Source: Planctomycetota bacterium
GTDB lineage: Bacteria > Planctomycetota > Phycisphaerae > WQYP01
NCBI GenBank assembly: GCA_021795535.1
Contig: JAJYPG010000009.1
Coordinates: 1-12,117, forward strand
Direction of reading: 5' to 3'
DNA length: 12,117 nucleotides
A program made the translations under genes and the position numbers. Shown here in pieces: positions 6,121 through 12,117 of the stretch. Each line of letters begins with the position of its first letter. The first letter of the stretch is position 1. The notes below the pieces were generated by a model. That model saw only the letters and a program-made list of their open reading frames with translations, did no database searches and was not told where the DNA came from.

Positions 6121-6193
6121 TGGGTAGAGCCGGAATCGAACCGGCGACACATGGATTTTCAGTCCATTGCTCTACCAGCTGAGCTATCTACCC
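6121..6193 (-). tRNA. tRNA-Phe (anticodon GAA)
   Basis: The 73-nt cloverleaf is complete on the minus strand. The acceptor gggtaga pairs with tctaccc in all seven positions, the D arm is gctc-agctggta-gagc, the anticodon arm is atgga-ctgaaaa-tccat with anticodon GAA, the variable loop is gtgtc, and the T arm is gccgg-ttcgatt-ccggc, then discriminator A. CCA is not encoded (the next bases are ata), so it must be added after transcription. A promoter candidate lies just upstream and a strong terminator downstream, so it is probably transcribed alone. Confidence 0.97.
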
Positions 6194-6200
6194 CAAGCGG

Positions 6201-6236
6201 ATTAAATAATTTAGCCCAATGCTGTCCAAAATTCAA
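6201..6236 (-). promoter_or_regulatory. putative tRNA-Phe promoter (two overlapping candidates)
   Basis: On the minus strand TTGAAT (6236-6231), 17 bp, TAAATT (6213-6208) would give a leader of about 8 nt before the tRNA. A second pair, TTGGAC (6229-6224), 17 bp, TTTAAT (6206-6201), would start almost at the tRNA 5' end. Both have the ideal spacer. Confidence 0.5.
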
Positions 6237-6287
6237 GGAACAAGTGGTTTGGGTGTGCCCGTTTTATCGGGAACCACGGAAGCTCAG

Positions 6288-6306
6288 GCGTGCCCAGCGG
6301 GCACGC
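6288..6306. repeat. GC palindrome 1 of a tandem pair
   Basis: A perfect 8-bp inverted repeat (gcgtgccc-agc-gggcacgc). With the neighbouring palindrome at 6317-6334 it forms a REP-like block. There is no T-run, so it is not an obvious terminator. Confidence 0.75.
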
Positions 6307-6316
6307 TCATGGGAGC

Positions 6317-6334
6317 GCGGCTGTCCTCAGCCGC
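6317..6334. repeat. GC palindrome 2 of a tandem pair
   Basis: A perfect 7-bp inverted repeat with a 4-nt loop (gcggctg-tcct-cagccgc). The core gcgcggctg...cagccgc is of a kind I have seen scattered many times in Verrucomicrobia and Planctomycetes genomes, so this is probably an interspersed REP-like repeat; copy number cannot be checked here. Confidence 0.7.
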
Positions 6335-6635
6335 TTCTGGTCGGCGGTGGCACCCGTGATTAAGCTCAAAGAGCTGGTTCTGCAGGCAATATTGCCAATC
6401 CCGATAAAAACGAGCACTCACCCAGTGGTTTCCATTTTGGGAATTTTCTTGCTTAACACCATGTAGCAGGCTAATATAAATCGCGACCAGCCGGTATATT
6501 TGAAGGTGTTTGCCGCGAATGGAGTCCTGGCAAGCCTTGAATATCTGAATATAAAGTGTGCGACACCGGATTTTTGATTTTATGGGCGTATCATCAGCTG
6601 GTTTCACGGGTCGTTTTGTTATTACGGGTGTTATC

Positions 6636-8231
6636 ATGCGAGCCAAACTGTTTTCCGCTGGTTCTGTCTGTCTTTCAAGTCTGGCTGTCGCCTCCGTGGC
6701 TTTCGCCGGGACCGGGGGTTATTCCACGCCGGTAAATTTTACCGCCGGCACGCTAAGCAACAGCGGCTATGCTTTCAACTACGCCCCACCAGATACCAAT
6801 GGAGCCGTTGGATCGACGAACATTGCGGAGCTTATTAACGGCCAATTTTCGGTCTACAGTAAAATCTCCAGCGGCGTTACCAATGCGCCGGTGCTGACGG
6901 AAACACTAAAGTCCTTCTGGAAAAATGCACTTGGTTCCAGCGCCTATACCGCCGCTTTCACACCCAGTGGCAGCACCACCAGCGTGGGATTAAGTGACCC
7001 GCGTCTTATTTACGACCCAAGCACGGGAAACTGGTTTGCCAGTTCCATTACCGTACCGCAAAACAGCACCGGAGTTAGCGCCGCGAATAATTTTCTGGTG
7101 GCGGAATCCAGCAATCCGCTACTGGGCTGGCAGGGAATTACCTACAATGCCCAGCCCGCCAATACCACCACCCCGGAATTTGCCGATTTCCCCACCCTGG
7201 GCATCACCGCCAATTACGTCACACTGGCCGGCAATATGTATTCCGTGCCCAGTTCTCTTAATAATTTCACCAGCGCCCCAACCAATGCCGACGTGTTGGT
7301 CATTCCCAAGAGCAGCCTGACCGCCGGCAATGCCAACGGGGCAGCGCTTTTCAATCAGTCCTACAACAACCTGGGGTTTACCAACCAGCCGGTGAATGAT
7401 TTCAGTGGAAATACAAATCATACAACATATCTATATTCAAATTATGATCAAAACAGTTCCAATACCCTGGGCTACACACAAAATCTGAATCAGACTGTGG
7501 TGGTTCCGGGAAGCCCACCCACACTGGACATTAATTTCAATCTGGCGAAGTTTGCCAATCAGACCGGTGGACCAACCACAACCGCGGCGCAGCCCGGCAC
7601 CTCCGCGGGGCTGGACACCGGCGATGACCGCCTGAGTTCCAGTCTGGTTCTTTCCAAGGGGCAAATTTGGGGCGTGCAGACCGTGGCCAATCCGACCAAC
7701 AATGCGCTTTCCGCGCTGCGCGTTTTCGGTGTCACACCCACCACAACCAACGGCTCTTCCCCCACCATCACCAACGAAATGCTGTTTACCGACCCCAATC
7801 ATCCCAACAGTTCCCTGTTTTATGGATCACTGGCCGTGGGAACCAACGGCACGGTGGTGTTGGCGTTTAATGAAAGCTCAAGCAATCAGTATGCCAGTTC
7901 GTATGCCGCGGTCGGGCATATATCCTCCTCCGGCTCTCTTTCCCTTGGAACGCCGTTCCTGCTTAAAGCGGGCACCACCGACTATTCGCTGCTTACCGGC
8001 ACCTACCGCTGGGGCGATTACAGCACGACCGTTGCCGACCCGACCAATCCCAATGCCTTCTGGACCTTCCAGGAACTGCCCTCCGCCAATGGCACCTGGG
8101 CCACACAGGTGACGGAAATTCTGGTACCCGAACCCACCGCACTGGCTCTGCTGGTATTGGGTGGCGCGGCTTTGCTGCTTCGACGAAGGTCCGTGTCGAC
8201 CAGCCGTAATACCGCACGCACACAGGATTGA
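6636..8231 (+). CDS. exported PEP-CTERM anchored protein of unknown function
   Basis: From the ATG at 6636 the protein has 531 residues. A signal peptide (MRAKLF, hydrophobic core, cleavage likely after AFA near residue 24) starts it. The end is a PEP-CTERM sorting tail: VPEP at 497-500, a hydrophobic stretch 501-515, RRR at 516-518, which is normally cut and the protein moved to the surface or extracellular matrix by an exosortase (XrtA-type), not encoded here. The body is Asn/Thr/Ser/Gly-rich with beta-strand patterning and repeated family landmarks: PPDTNGAVGSTNIAELINGQ (about 52-71), SDPRLIYDPSTGNWFASSI (about 122-140), then DDRLSSSLV and YRWGDYSTTVADPTNPNAFW (about 455-475). These resemble beta-propeller-like secreted proteins common in Planctomycetes, function unknown. 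An upstream in-frame start at 6558 is rejected because 6636 gives a clean signal peptide, although its ribosome site is weak (gggtg). Only body function is uncertain. Confidence 0.88.
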   Translation: MRAKLFSAGSVCLSSLAVASVAFAGTGGYSTPVNFTAGTLSNSGYAFNYAPPDTNGAVGSTNIAELINGQFSVYSKISSGVTNAPVLTETLKSFWKNALGSSAYTAAFTPSGSTTSVGLSDPRLIYDPSTGNWFASSITVPQNSTGVSAANNFLVAESSNPLLGWQGITYNAQPANTTTPEFADFPTLGITANYVTLAGNMYSVPSSLNNFTSAPTNADVLVIPKSSLTAGNANGAALFNQSYNNLGFTNQPVNDFSGNTNHTTYLYSNYDQNSSNTLGYTQNLNQTVVVPGSPPTLDINFNLAKFANQTGGPTTTAAQPGTSAGLDTGDDRLSSSLVLSKGQIWGVQTVANPTNNALSALRVFGVTPTTTNGSSPTITNEMLFTDPNHPNSSLFYGSLAVGTNGTVVLAFNESSSNQYASSYAAVGHISSSGSLSLGTPFLLKAGTTDYSLLTGTYRWGDYSTTVADPTNPNAFWTFQELPSANGTWATQVTEILVPEPTALALLVLGGAALLLRRRSVSTSRNTARTQD

Positions 8232-8309
8232 ACCGTTTCCCAAACAATGGCAACAACGTTTTTGTGGTGTATCCCGATACGTCGCGGCAGGTCTGCACGC
8301 CAGTATCCG

Positions 8310-8325
8310 CAGGTCTGGAGACCTG
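8310..8325. repeat. palindrome between convergent genes
   Basis: A perfect 6-bp inverted repeat with a 4-nt loop (caggtc-tgga-gacctg). The motif gcaggtctg also occurs 22 bp earlier (8287-8295 region). It lies in the 223-bp gap between the PEP-CTERM and STN-like genes; the caggtctggagacctg form is again a familiar interspersed repeat type in Planctomycetes and Verrucomicrobia. No T-run, so not a clear terminator. Confidence 0.6.
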
Positions 8326-8454
8326 TACCGCAATTCTCCATTGCCTGCCTGTTTTATTTCAAACTTGAAGGCGTGCGGCATAATTGTGGTCAAGGCACCC
8401 GTATACTCTTGCCGGATTGCATCGGGGGGAAAAAAGAATCTCCGCGATCATTCC

Positions 8455-9915
8455 TCATGGCAGGGGAACATGCGTGAATTCAAAAGGAATATCCAGCCCC
8501 TTCTGTCCGGTCACCACATGAATGATCAGCCTGGTCGGCTTGCCTATGGTATTGTTGTTGTTATAGAACATATAGTTGTACTGGAACCGCACCGGACCAC
8601 CACCGCCACCCGCCATGTTCCCCTGAAGTTTCCGCCCCTGTTTGTCCTCAAGAATAAAGCTGTTGTTGTTCTGAAGCGATGTGACCACCGTCTGCTGGGT
8701 CGGGGCCAGCGCATTGTCATTGCCCGCATCAGTCGGCCCAAAGCTTAACTGCAATTGATATTGATTCTGGTTCAAAAGCATAAAATTCGCCGCTTTAATG
8801 CGAATCCCGGCAATGTTGCGCGTTTCAACCTTATGGAGATGCTTAAACACAAGCGTTTTTGTTCCTGTGCCCACCGTCACATGAACCGTTCCCTTCAGCA
8901 CGGCCAGATCTCGCCCCATTTTAGGAACACTTTTGAGCGTGCCGCCGAGGTTAAAAACGCCCGAATTGGCGTTCCAGTAACCGCCGTAATAGTAAACCGG
9001 ACCTTGCGCCGCGGGCGCCAAAAGTGAATGCCCAAGGTTGTCTGTTGCCGTGGTTATTTTCACTTGATTGTTGACATTCAACACCCGCAGTGTCGGGTCC
9101 GACGCCATGGTCATGGTCAGCAGCAACTGATGGGTAATCTGTAGCGCTGACGAATTAAAATTGACCGTTTTGTGATAATCAATCTGATTGATGGTTGTCA
9201 GGAACGAACCTGCGAAAGAAACCGGATTATGCACGTTCAAGCCACCCGGCGCGCTTAGAGCATTCGCTTGATTGTTAAAGTTTATATTCGAGAGTGAAAT
9301 ATTCGTCTGCCGCGCCAGCGACCATAGCACTTTCAGCAGTGGCTCGTTGTGCGCTTCCAGCGTGACGCGGTGCGCCGGTTGCTGCTGGAACAAATTGGGC
9401 GGCCATTCGCTGAAGGTTGTGCCGGCCAGTTTGAAAACCCTGGTAAAGGCCGTTTGGGCCGAGACATTTTTTAGATTCAGCGTGATGAGTTTTCCGGTGC
9501 GCAACTTCAGATTATCAAGCGCATAGAGAATAGCGCGCATCTCATGGCGCATTTCCGGTGTGGTCAAACCATCCATCGCCTTTTTCACATAAGGTTCCAC
9601 CACCAGCCCCGCGGCAATCAGTGCTTTTTTGGCCGTCTGCCTCCGCCGGTAACGCTGAGCGCCCAAGTCCCGAATCCATGCGTTTATTTGCACTATGGTC
9701 GGTTGAACTTCCGGCGCTGATGCCTCCGCGGCTTTGGCCAATTGCGCCACCAGAAGCTGTTTTTCCTGCAAGGTGGCTCCGGCGGGTATGGCTGGCGCCG
9801 TTGACGTAATTTGCCCGCGCGGCACGGGGGCATCTGTTCCCCAAACGGGCAATGCTCCGCAGGCAACCATCAGGCCAATCACCGCCAGGGTTCCAAAACA
9901 ACGATTCAAAGACAT
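8455..9915 (-). CDS. exported protein with HEAT-like and secretin/STN-like segments
   Basis: From the ATG at 9915 the protein has 486 residues. A signal peptide spans about residues 1-26; Cys19 (LMVACG) could be a lipobox, with the usual Leu replaced by Met, so lipidation is possible. Residues 70-135 are helical (INAWIRDLGAQRYRRRQTAK, LVVEPYVKKAM) and match the degenerate HEAT-like pattern seen in planctomycete proteins (LG, RR-A, L, G, P-L). A segment near 150-172 (ITLNLKNVSAQTAFTRVFKL) resembles the short N-terminal STN/secretin domain that forms beta-alpha-beta folds. The rest is beta-rich, with Asn-rich stretches (YMFYNNNNTIGK) and a Gly run (GGGGG). No pore-forming secretin core is seen. 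The start is firm: gggagg lies 6 nt before the ATG. It converges with the PEP-CTERM gene. An earlier start (9972) is unlikely. Confidence 0.75.
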   Translation of the reverse strand: MSLNRCFGTLAVIGLMVACGALPVWGTDAPVPRGQITSTAPAIPAGATLQEKQLLVAQLAKAAEASAPEVQPTIVQINAWIRDLGAQRYRRRQTAKKALIAAGLVVEPYVKKAMDGLTTPEMRHEMRAILYALDNLKLRTGKLITLNLKNVSAQTAFTRVFKLAGTTFSEWPPNLFQQQPAHRVTLEAHNEPLLKVLWSLARQTNISLSNINFNNQANALSAPGGLNVHNPVSFAGSFLTTINQIDYHKTVNFNSSALQITHQLLLTMTMASDPTLRVLNVNNQVKITTATDNLGHSLLAPAAQGPVYYYGGYWNANSGVFNLGGTLKSVPKMGRDLAVLKGTVHVTVGTGTKTLVFKHLHKVETRNIAGIRIKAANFMLLNQNQYQLQLSFGPTDAGNDNALAPTQQTVVTSLQNNNSFILEDKQGRKLQGNMAGGGGGPVRFQYNYMFYNNNNTIGKPTRLIIHVVTGQKGLDIPFEFTHVPLP

Positions 9916-9943
9916 GTTACACCTCCCATAGGCCACGAACACG

Positions 9944-9972
9944 ATAATGATTTCCCCATACGGGTTGCCCAA
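9944..9972 (-). promoter_or_regulatory. putative promoter of the STN-like protein gene
   Basis: On the minus strand TTGGGC (9972-9967), a 17-bp spacer and CATTAT (9949-9944) lie 28 bp before the ATG at 9915. Assigned by eye. Confidence 0.3.
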
Positions 9973-10138
9973 CTGCTATAGAACAGCCCCATATTTCAGA
10001 CGTTGGAATGATAACCGAAGCCGGGCCTTTTTCCCTCCCCCATTTTTCCCAAGGCCGCGTCTTTATGAGCGCAGCAATTATTTCAGCGTCCCGCGTCATA
10101 AGGGTGTTTTTTTGTTGCCTGATGCTGGCAAGTCGGCA

Positions 10139-10507
10139 TTAGCGGATGTATGTGACCGTGGCAGGTCCGCTTAAAATCAGCGCCAGAGTGAAAATAACAT
10201 TCACCGCCAGCACCAGAACGGTGATACCCAGCAACGGCTTGGACCGTGGTGCCAGGGCAATCGCCCCGCCCGCCAGGTAACAGGCCATGCAATGCAGAAA
10301 AAAGCCCAGCATCAGAAAATGCCAAACCATGTTCACCGGGGCCAGTGGAAGAAGATGCATGCGAATTGTCACGGTGCCCACCAGCGCGCCAATCGACCCG
10401 GCCAGTAAAATCAGCCAGAATAACACGGTAATAGGTGGTTTGGCGCCTGGCGTTGTGTCGGCGGGAATAATTGTTTTCGGATCAAACGTAATTACGGCAT
10501 CGTTCAT
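10139..10507 (-). CDS. integral membrane protein, probably three transmembrane helices
   Basis: This 122-residue protein has a polar N-terminus (about 1-25, DAVITFDPKTIIPADTTPGA) and three hydrophobic segments at about 27-48, 59-82 and 90-114. HFLMLGFFLHCMACYLAGG in the second contains His and Cys residues but no known cofactor motif. The family is not recognised; it might belong to a small cytochrome-oxidase-assembly or DoxX-like group, but nothing supports that. The ATG at 10507 has aaggtg 5 nt upstream and a good promoter candidate just before it. It is transcribed divergently from the glutaredoxin-like gene with a 169-bp shared region. Confidence 0.7.
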   Translation of the reverse strand: MNDAVITFDPKTIIPADTTPGAKPPITVLFWLILLAGSIGALVGTVTIRMHLLPLAPVNMVWHFLMLGFFLHCMACYLAGGAIALAPRSKPLLGITVLVLAVNVIFTLALILSGPATVTYIR

Positions 10508-10533
10508 GTCTTCACCTTGTTAAAACCGCATTC

Positions 10534-10562
10534 ATATTAGTGATTTACGCAATTCCGGGCAA
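10534..10562 (-). promoter_or_regulatory. putative promoter of the membrane protein gene
   Basis: On the minus strand TTGCCC (10562-10557), a 17-bp spacer and TAATAT (10539-10534) lie 26 bp before the ATG at 10507, the best sigma70-type match in the window. Confidence 0.5.
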
Positions 10563-10609
10563 GAGACCCGGCTTCCCTCCCACCCCACTTTGGCGGGGCG
10601 CGTCAGCCA

Positions 10610-10639
10610 TTGGTCTTGTTCCGCCCGGTCGGTTAATCT
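10610..10639 (+). promoter_or_regulatory. putative promoter of the glutaredoxin-like gene group
   Basis: TTGGTC (10610-10615), an 18-bp spacer and TAATCT (10634-10639) lie 37 bp before the ATG at 10677. It may drive the three plus-strand genes that follow. Divergent to the promoter at 10534-10562. Confidence 0.35.
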
Positions 10640-10676
10640 ATTGTGACTGTGGCACGGTTTATGAAAAGGGACTTTT

Positions 10677-10946
10677 ATGCATCGCATTACACTGATGGTT
10701 ACGCCGAATTCTGACGCCTGCAAGGCGGTGCGCCGCGTTATTGAGCTTGTGGTAACGCCGCATGTTCCCGCCGTTATTGAGGAAATAGACATCACCCGCG
10801 ATCCGGCTCTGCTGGAAAAATACCAGGATATGGTGCCCGTGGTGCTGGTGGATGGAATTGAAAAATTCAACCGCACGGTGGACCCGGACAAGCTGGCCCA
10901 GCTTTTCTATGATGAACTTGGCGAAAAGCTGTTGGGTTTCAACTGA
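10677..10946 (+). CDS. glutaredoxin-like (DUF836-type) protein with one active-site Cys
   Basis: This 89-residue protein has a thioredoxin-fold layout of the DUF836 glutaredoxin-like family: first strand HRITLMV (2-8), an active-site position TPNSDACKAVRR (9-20), second strand IEEIDITRDPALLEKY (34-49, with the family's DI-DP-L-Y pattern), cis-Pro54 in VPVVLVDG, and a C-terminal helix. The usual CxxC is SDAC here: only Cys15 remains, so the protein cannot do standard dithiol exchange and might act as a monothiol or binding protein. The protein is short and probably cytosolic. The ATG at 10677 has aaggga about 6 nt upstream. A thioesterase gene follows at a 90-bp gap on the same strand. The missing Cys could be a lineage feature. 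Confidence 0.78.
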   Translation: MHRITLMVTPNSDACKAVRRVIELVVTPHVPAVIEEIDITRDPALLEKYQDMVPVVLVDGIEKFNRTVDPDKLAQLFYDELGEKLLGFN

Positions 10947-11036
10947 ATCAGCAAGCCGTTCCGGCCACCCGGGCCATTTATGTTGCGCCGCTCCCCCAAC
11001 CACCGGACTCCAACCGGTTATGGAGACTTTTGAACC

Positions 11037-11468
11037 ATGACACACCCGACTCCGCCATCACCAGAGAGCCTTCCCACGGAACACCGCATCACCCTTCGCG
11101 TGCGTTATGTGGAATGCGACCCGATGGGGTATCTGCATCATTCACATTACCTCCCTTTTTTTGAAATGGGACGCACTGAATTGCTCCGCCTTGGCGGCAT
11201 CAGCTATCGCACGCTGGAGGAGGAAGGCTTCTTTTTTGTGGTGGCCAGACTGACGGTTTCCTTCAAACACCCCGTCCGTTATGACGATGAACTCGAACTG
11301 CTCACGCGTGTGGCCCGCCAGACTCATGTTCGCATTGACCATGCCTATGAACTGTATAACAAGACCAACCGGCGGCTGGTTTGCACCGCGGAAAGCACCA
11401 TTGCCTGCGTCGACCGTCAGGGCAATATAATTGCCATTCCCCAGCGACTCTCAGCCTTGCCAAAATAA
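11037..11468 (+). CDS. YbgC/4HBT-family acyl-CoA thioesterase (hotdog fold)
   Basis: The 143-residue protein fits the 4-hydroxybenzoyl-CoA thioesterase/YbgC family in length and motifs. RVRYVECDPMGYLHHSHYLP (about 21-40) holds the catalytic Asp28, followed by FFEMGRTELLRLGG, the hallmark F-E-x-x-R-x-E of the hotdog helix. LTVSFKHPVRYDDELELLTR is the next strand pair, and a strand near ACVDRQGN ends the fold. The enzyme would hydrolyse acyl-CoA thioesters in the cytosol; the chain length is unknown. The first 14 residues are Pro/Ser-rich and not part of the fold. The ribosome site is weak (ggag 11 nt before the ATG). It lies between the glutaredoxin-like gene and an FAD protein gene 49 bp downstream, so the three are probably one unit. 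I do not see tol-pal genes, so the E. coli ybgC context does not apply. Confidence 0.9.
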   Translation: MTHPTPPSPESLPTEHRITLRVRYVECDPMGYLHHSHYLPFFEMGRTELLRLGGISYRTLEEEGFFFVVARLTVSFKHPVRYDDELELLTRVARQTHVRIDHAYELYNKTNRRLVCTAESTIACVDRQGNIIAIPQRLSALPK

Positions 11469-11517
11469 CCGGTCGGCACCCATGGGCCACCACTATTTGC
11501 AACAAGCTTGAATTGCA

Positions 11518-12117
11518 ATGAACGATATAACTAAAAGAATACATTCATCTGATCTGCTGATTCTCGGCGCGGGTGCCGCCGGCATGATCGCTGCGGTGGC
11601 CTGTGGAGAATTCCTGCGCAACGCGCATCTGCCCGGCACCATTGCCGTGCTGGAAAAAAATCCGCGGGCAGGCATTAAAGTACTGGTCTGCGGCGGCGGG
11701 CGATGCAATTTGACCAACGCCGGTGATCGCGATTTTCTTATCGCCCAGTTTGGCCGCAATGGCCGCTTCCTTTCCCCCGCGCTGCATCATCTGGATAATG
11801 ACGCCCTGCGCGGCTGGTTTGCCGAGCACCAGGTTCCCACCCATGAAGAGCATGATGGCAAAATTTATCCCGATTCCAATCAGGCCAAAAGCGTTGTTGA
11901 CGCTTTACTCCACGCCATGACCGAGCTTGGCGTGCGGGTGGCCGCAGGCGCGGACCATGCCGCAATTGCCGTGAGTCGCGTAGAATCCACCCGCGACTTT
12001 CTGGTTACCACCGCCAATGGTGACCAGTGGCGATCCACCAGCCTGCTGATTGCCGTGGGTGGCCAAAGTTATACCCGCATGGGCACCACCGGCGATGGCT
12101 ATCGCTTTGCCCAATCG
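11518..12117 (+). CDS. HI0933/BaiN-type FAD-dependent oxidoreductase, 3' end cut
   Basis: The window ends inside the gene after 200 codons; the family is usually near 400 residues. The Rossmann motif GAGAAG (17-22) with Glu46 at the end of the second strand binds FAD. The family signature KVLVCGGGRCNLTN (54-67) follows, then KIYPDSNQAKSVVDAL and near the window end LLIAVGGQSYTRMGTTGDGY with the second conserved Gly-rich FAD contact. These are typical of HI0933-like/BaiN flavoproteins, whose known members reduce or dehydrogenate various substrates (for example bile-acid steps) but mostly remain uncharacterised. The ATG at 11518 is the first in-frame start after the thioesterase stop; no good ribosome site is visible, and translational coupling with the upstream gene is plausible. 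It is a complete N-terminal half with no frameshift. Confidence 0.93.
   Translation, partial: MNDITKRIHSSDLLILGAGAAGMIAAVACGEFLRNAHLPGTIAVLEKNPRAGIKVLVCGGGRCNLTNAGDRDFLIAQFGRNGRFLSPALHHLDNDALRGWFAEHQVPTHEEHDGKIYPDSNQAKSVVDALLHAMTELGVRVAAGADHAAIAVSRVESTRDFLVTTANGDQWRSTSLLIAVGGQSYTRMGTTGDGYRFAQS

Larger units (their letters stand above)
6194..6635. other. intergenic region with palindromes, no gene
   Basis: This 442-bp gap separates the divergent tRNA-Phe and PEP-CTERM genes. It holds the tRNA promoter candidates and two tandem GC palindromes (6288-6334). Just before them is a nested inverted repeat (gtggtt ... cccg-tttt-at-cggg ... aaccac, about 6244-6277). From 6362 to 6635 nothing specific was recognised, and no convincing promoter for the PEP-CTERM gene was found. 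Confidence 0.5.

Noticed and set aside
6121..6193. tRNA-Phe as an attachment site of an integrated element
   Set aside because: No integrase gene and no repeat of the tRNA 3' end were seen in the window.
7119..7802. Long antisense frames within the PEP-CTERM gene
   Set aside because: Low-complexity Gly/Pro-rich shadow translations of a strongly supported gene on the plus strand.
8430..8454. T-rich run after the STN-like gene as intrinsic terminator
   Set aside because: On the minus strand there is a six-T run, but the preceding bases form at most a 4-bp stem.
9917..10099. 60-residue minus-strand frame between the STN-like and membrane protein genes
   Set aside because: No ribosome site before its ATG, no recognised family, and its end overlaps the ribosome site of the next gene; it contains the promoter candidate at 9944-9972.
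10106..10136. Hairpin ttgcc-N7-ggcaa as terminator of the membrane protein gene
   Set aside because: On the minus strand the hairpin is followed by a run of A, not T; the T-run precedes the stem on the plus strand.

Overview
The window (about 53% GC by eye) looks like a chromosomal segment from a free-living bacterium, most likely Planctomycetota (Phycisphaerae-like) or the neighbouring Verrucomicrobiota. Clues are a PEP-CTERM sorting tail (VPEP, hydrophobic stretch, RRR), a DUF3494 ice-binding-type protein, a planctomycete-style exported protein with a degenerate HEAT-like segment, short GC palindromes of a kind common in those genomes, and standard Shine-Dalgarno sites. The phylum call is inference. 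TGA is an ordinary stop here.

Left part (1-5138) is accessory. It holds a glycine-zipper protein whose frame runs off the left edge, a DUF3494 protein, and debris of two insertion sequence types (an IS21-like end and the last 50 codons of an IS630-type transposase). Then come minus-strand envelope genes: an Ig-like lipoprotein, a single-pass membrane protein and a truncated DUF3309-like membrane peptide. A YciF/DUF892 ferritin-like gene with a premature TGA at codon 16 follows. Two minus-strand hypotheticals close the region, a soluble 210-residue protein and a small membrane protein. DUF892, DUF3309 and glycine-zipper proteins recur together in stress-related accessory regions of many bacteria, so this may be a decaying stress/envelope locus.

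Middle (5139-6334): a complete calcineurin-type metallophosphoesterase with a strong ribosome site, then tRNA-Phe(GAA) on the minus strand with a promoter candidate and a clear intrinsic terminator, then two tandem palindromes.

Right part (6636-12117): a large exported PEP-CTERM protein (+) converges on a 486-residue exported protein (-) with a HEAT-like and a secretin/STN-like segment. A three-helix membrane protein (-) is divergent from a plus-strand group: a DUF836 glutaredoxin-like protein lacking the first active-site Cys, a YbgC-type hotdog thioesterase, and the first 200 residues of an HI0933/BaiN-type flavoprotein cut by the window end.

I found no CRISPR array, defence system, toxin-antitoxin pair or complete mobile element. 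The most notable items are the single nonsense codon in the ferritin-like gene, the palindrome inside its putative promoter, the HTH-like sequence fused in frame to the glycine-zipper protein, and the undescribed pair of exported proteins at 6636-9915.
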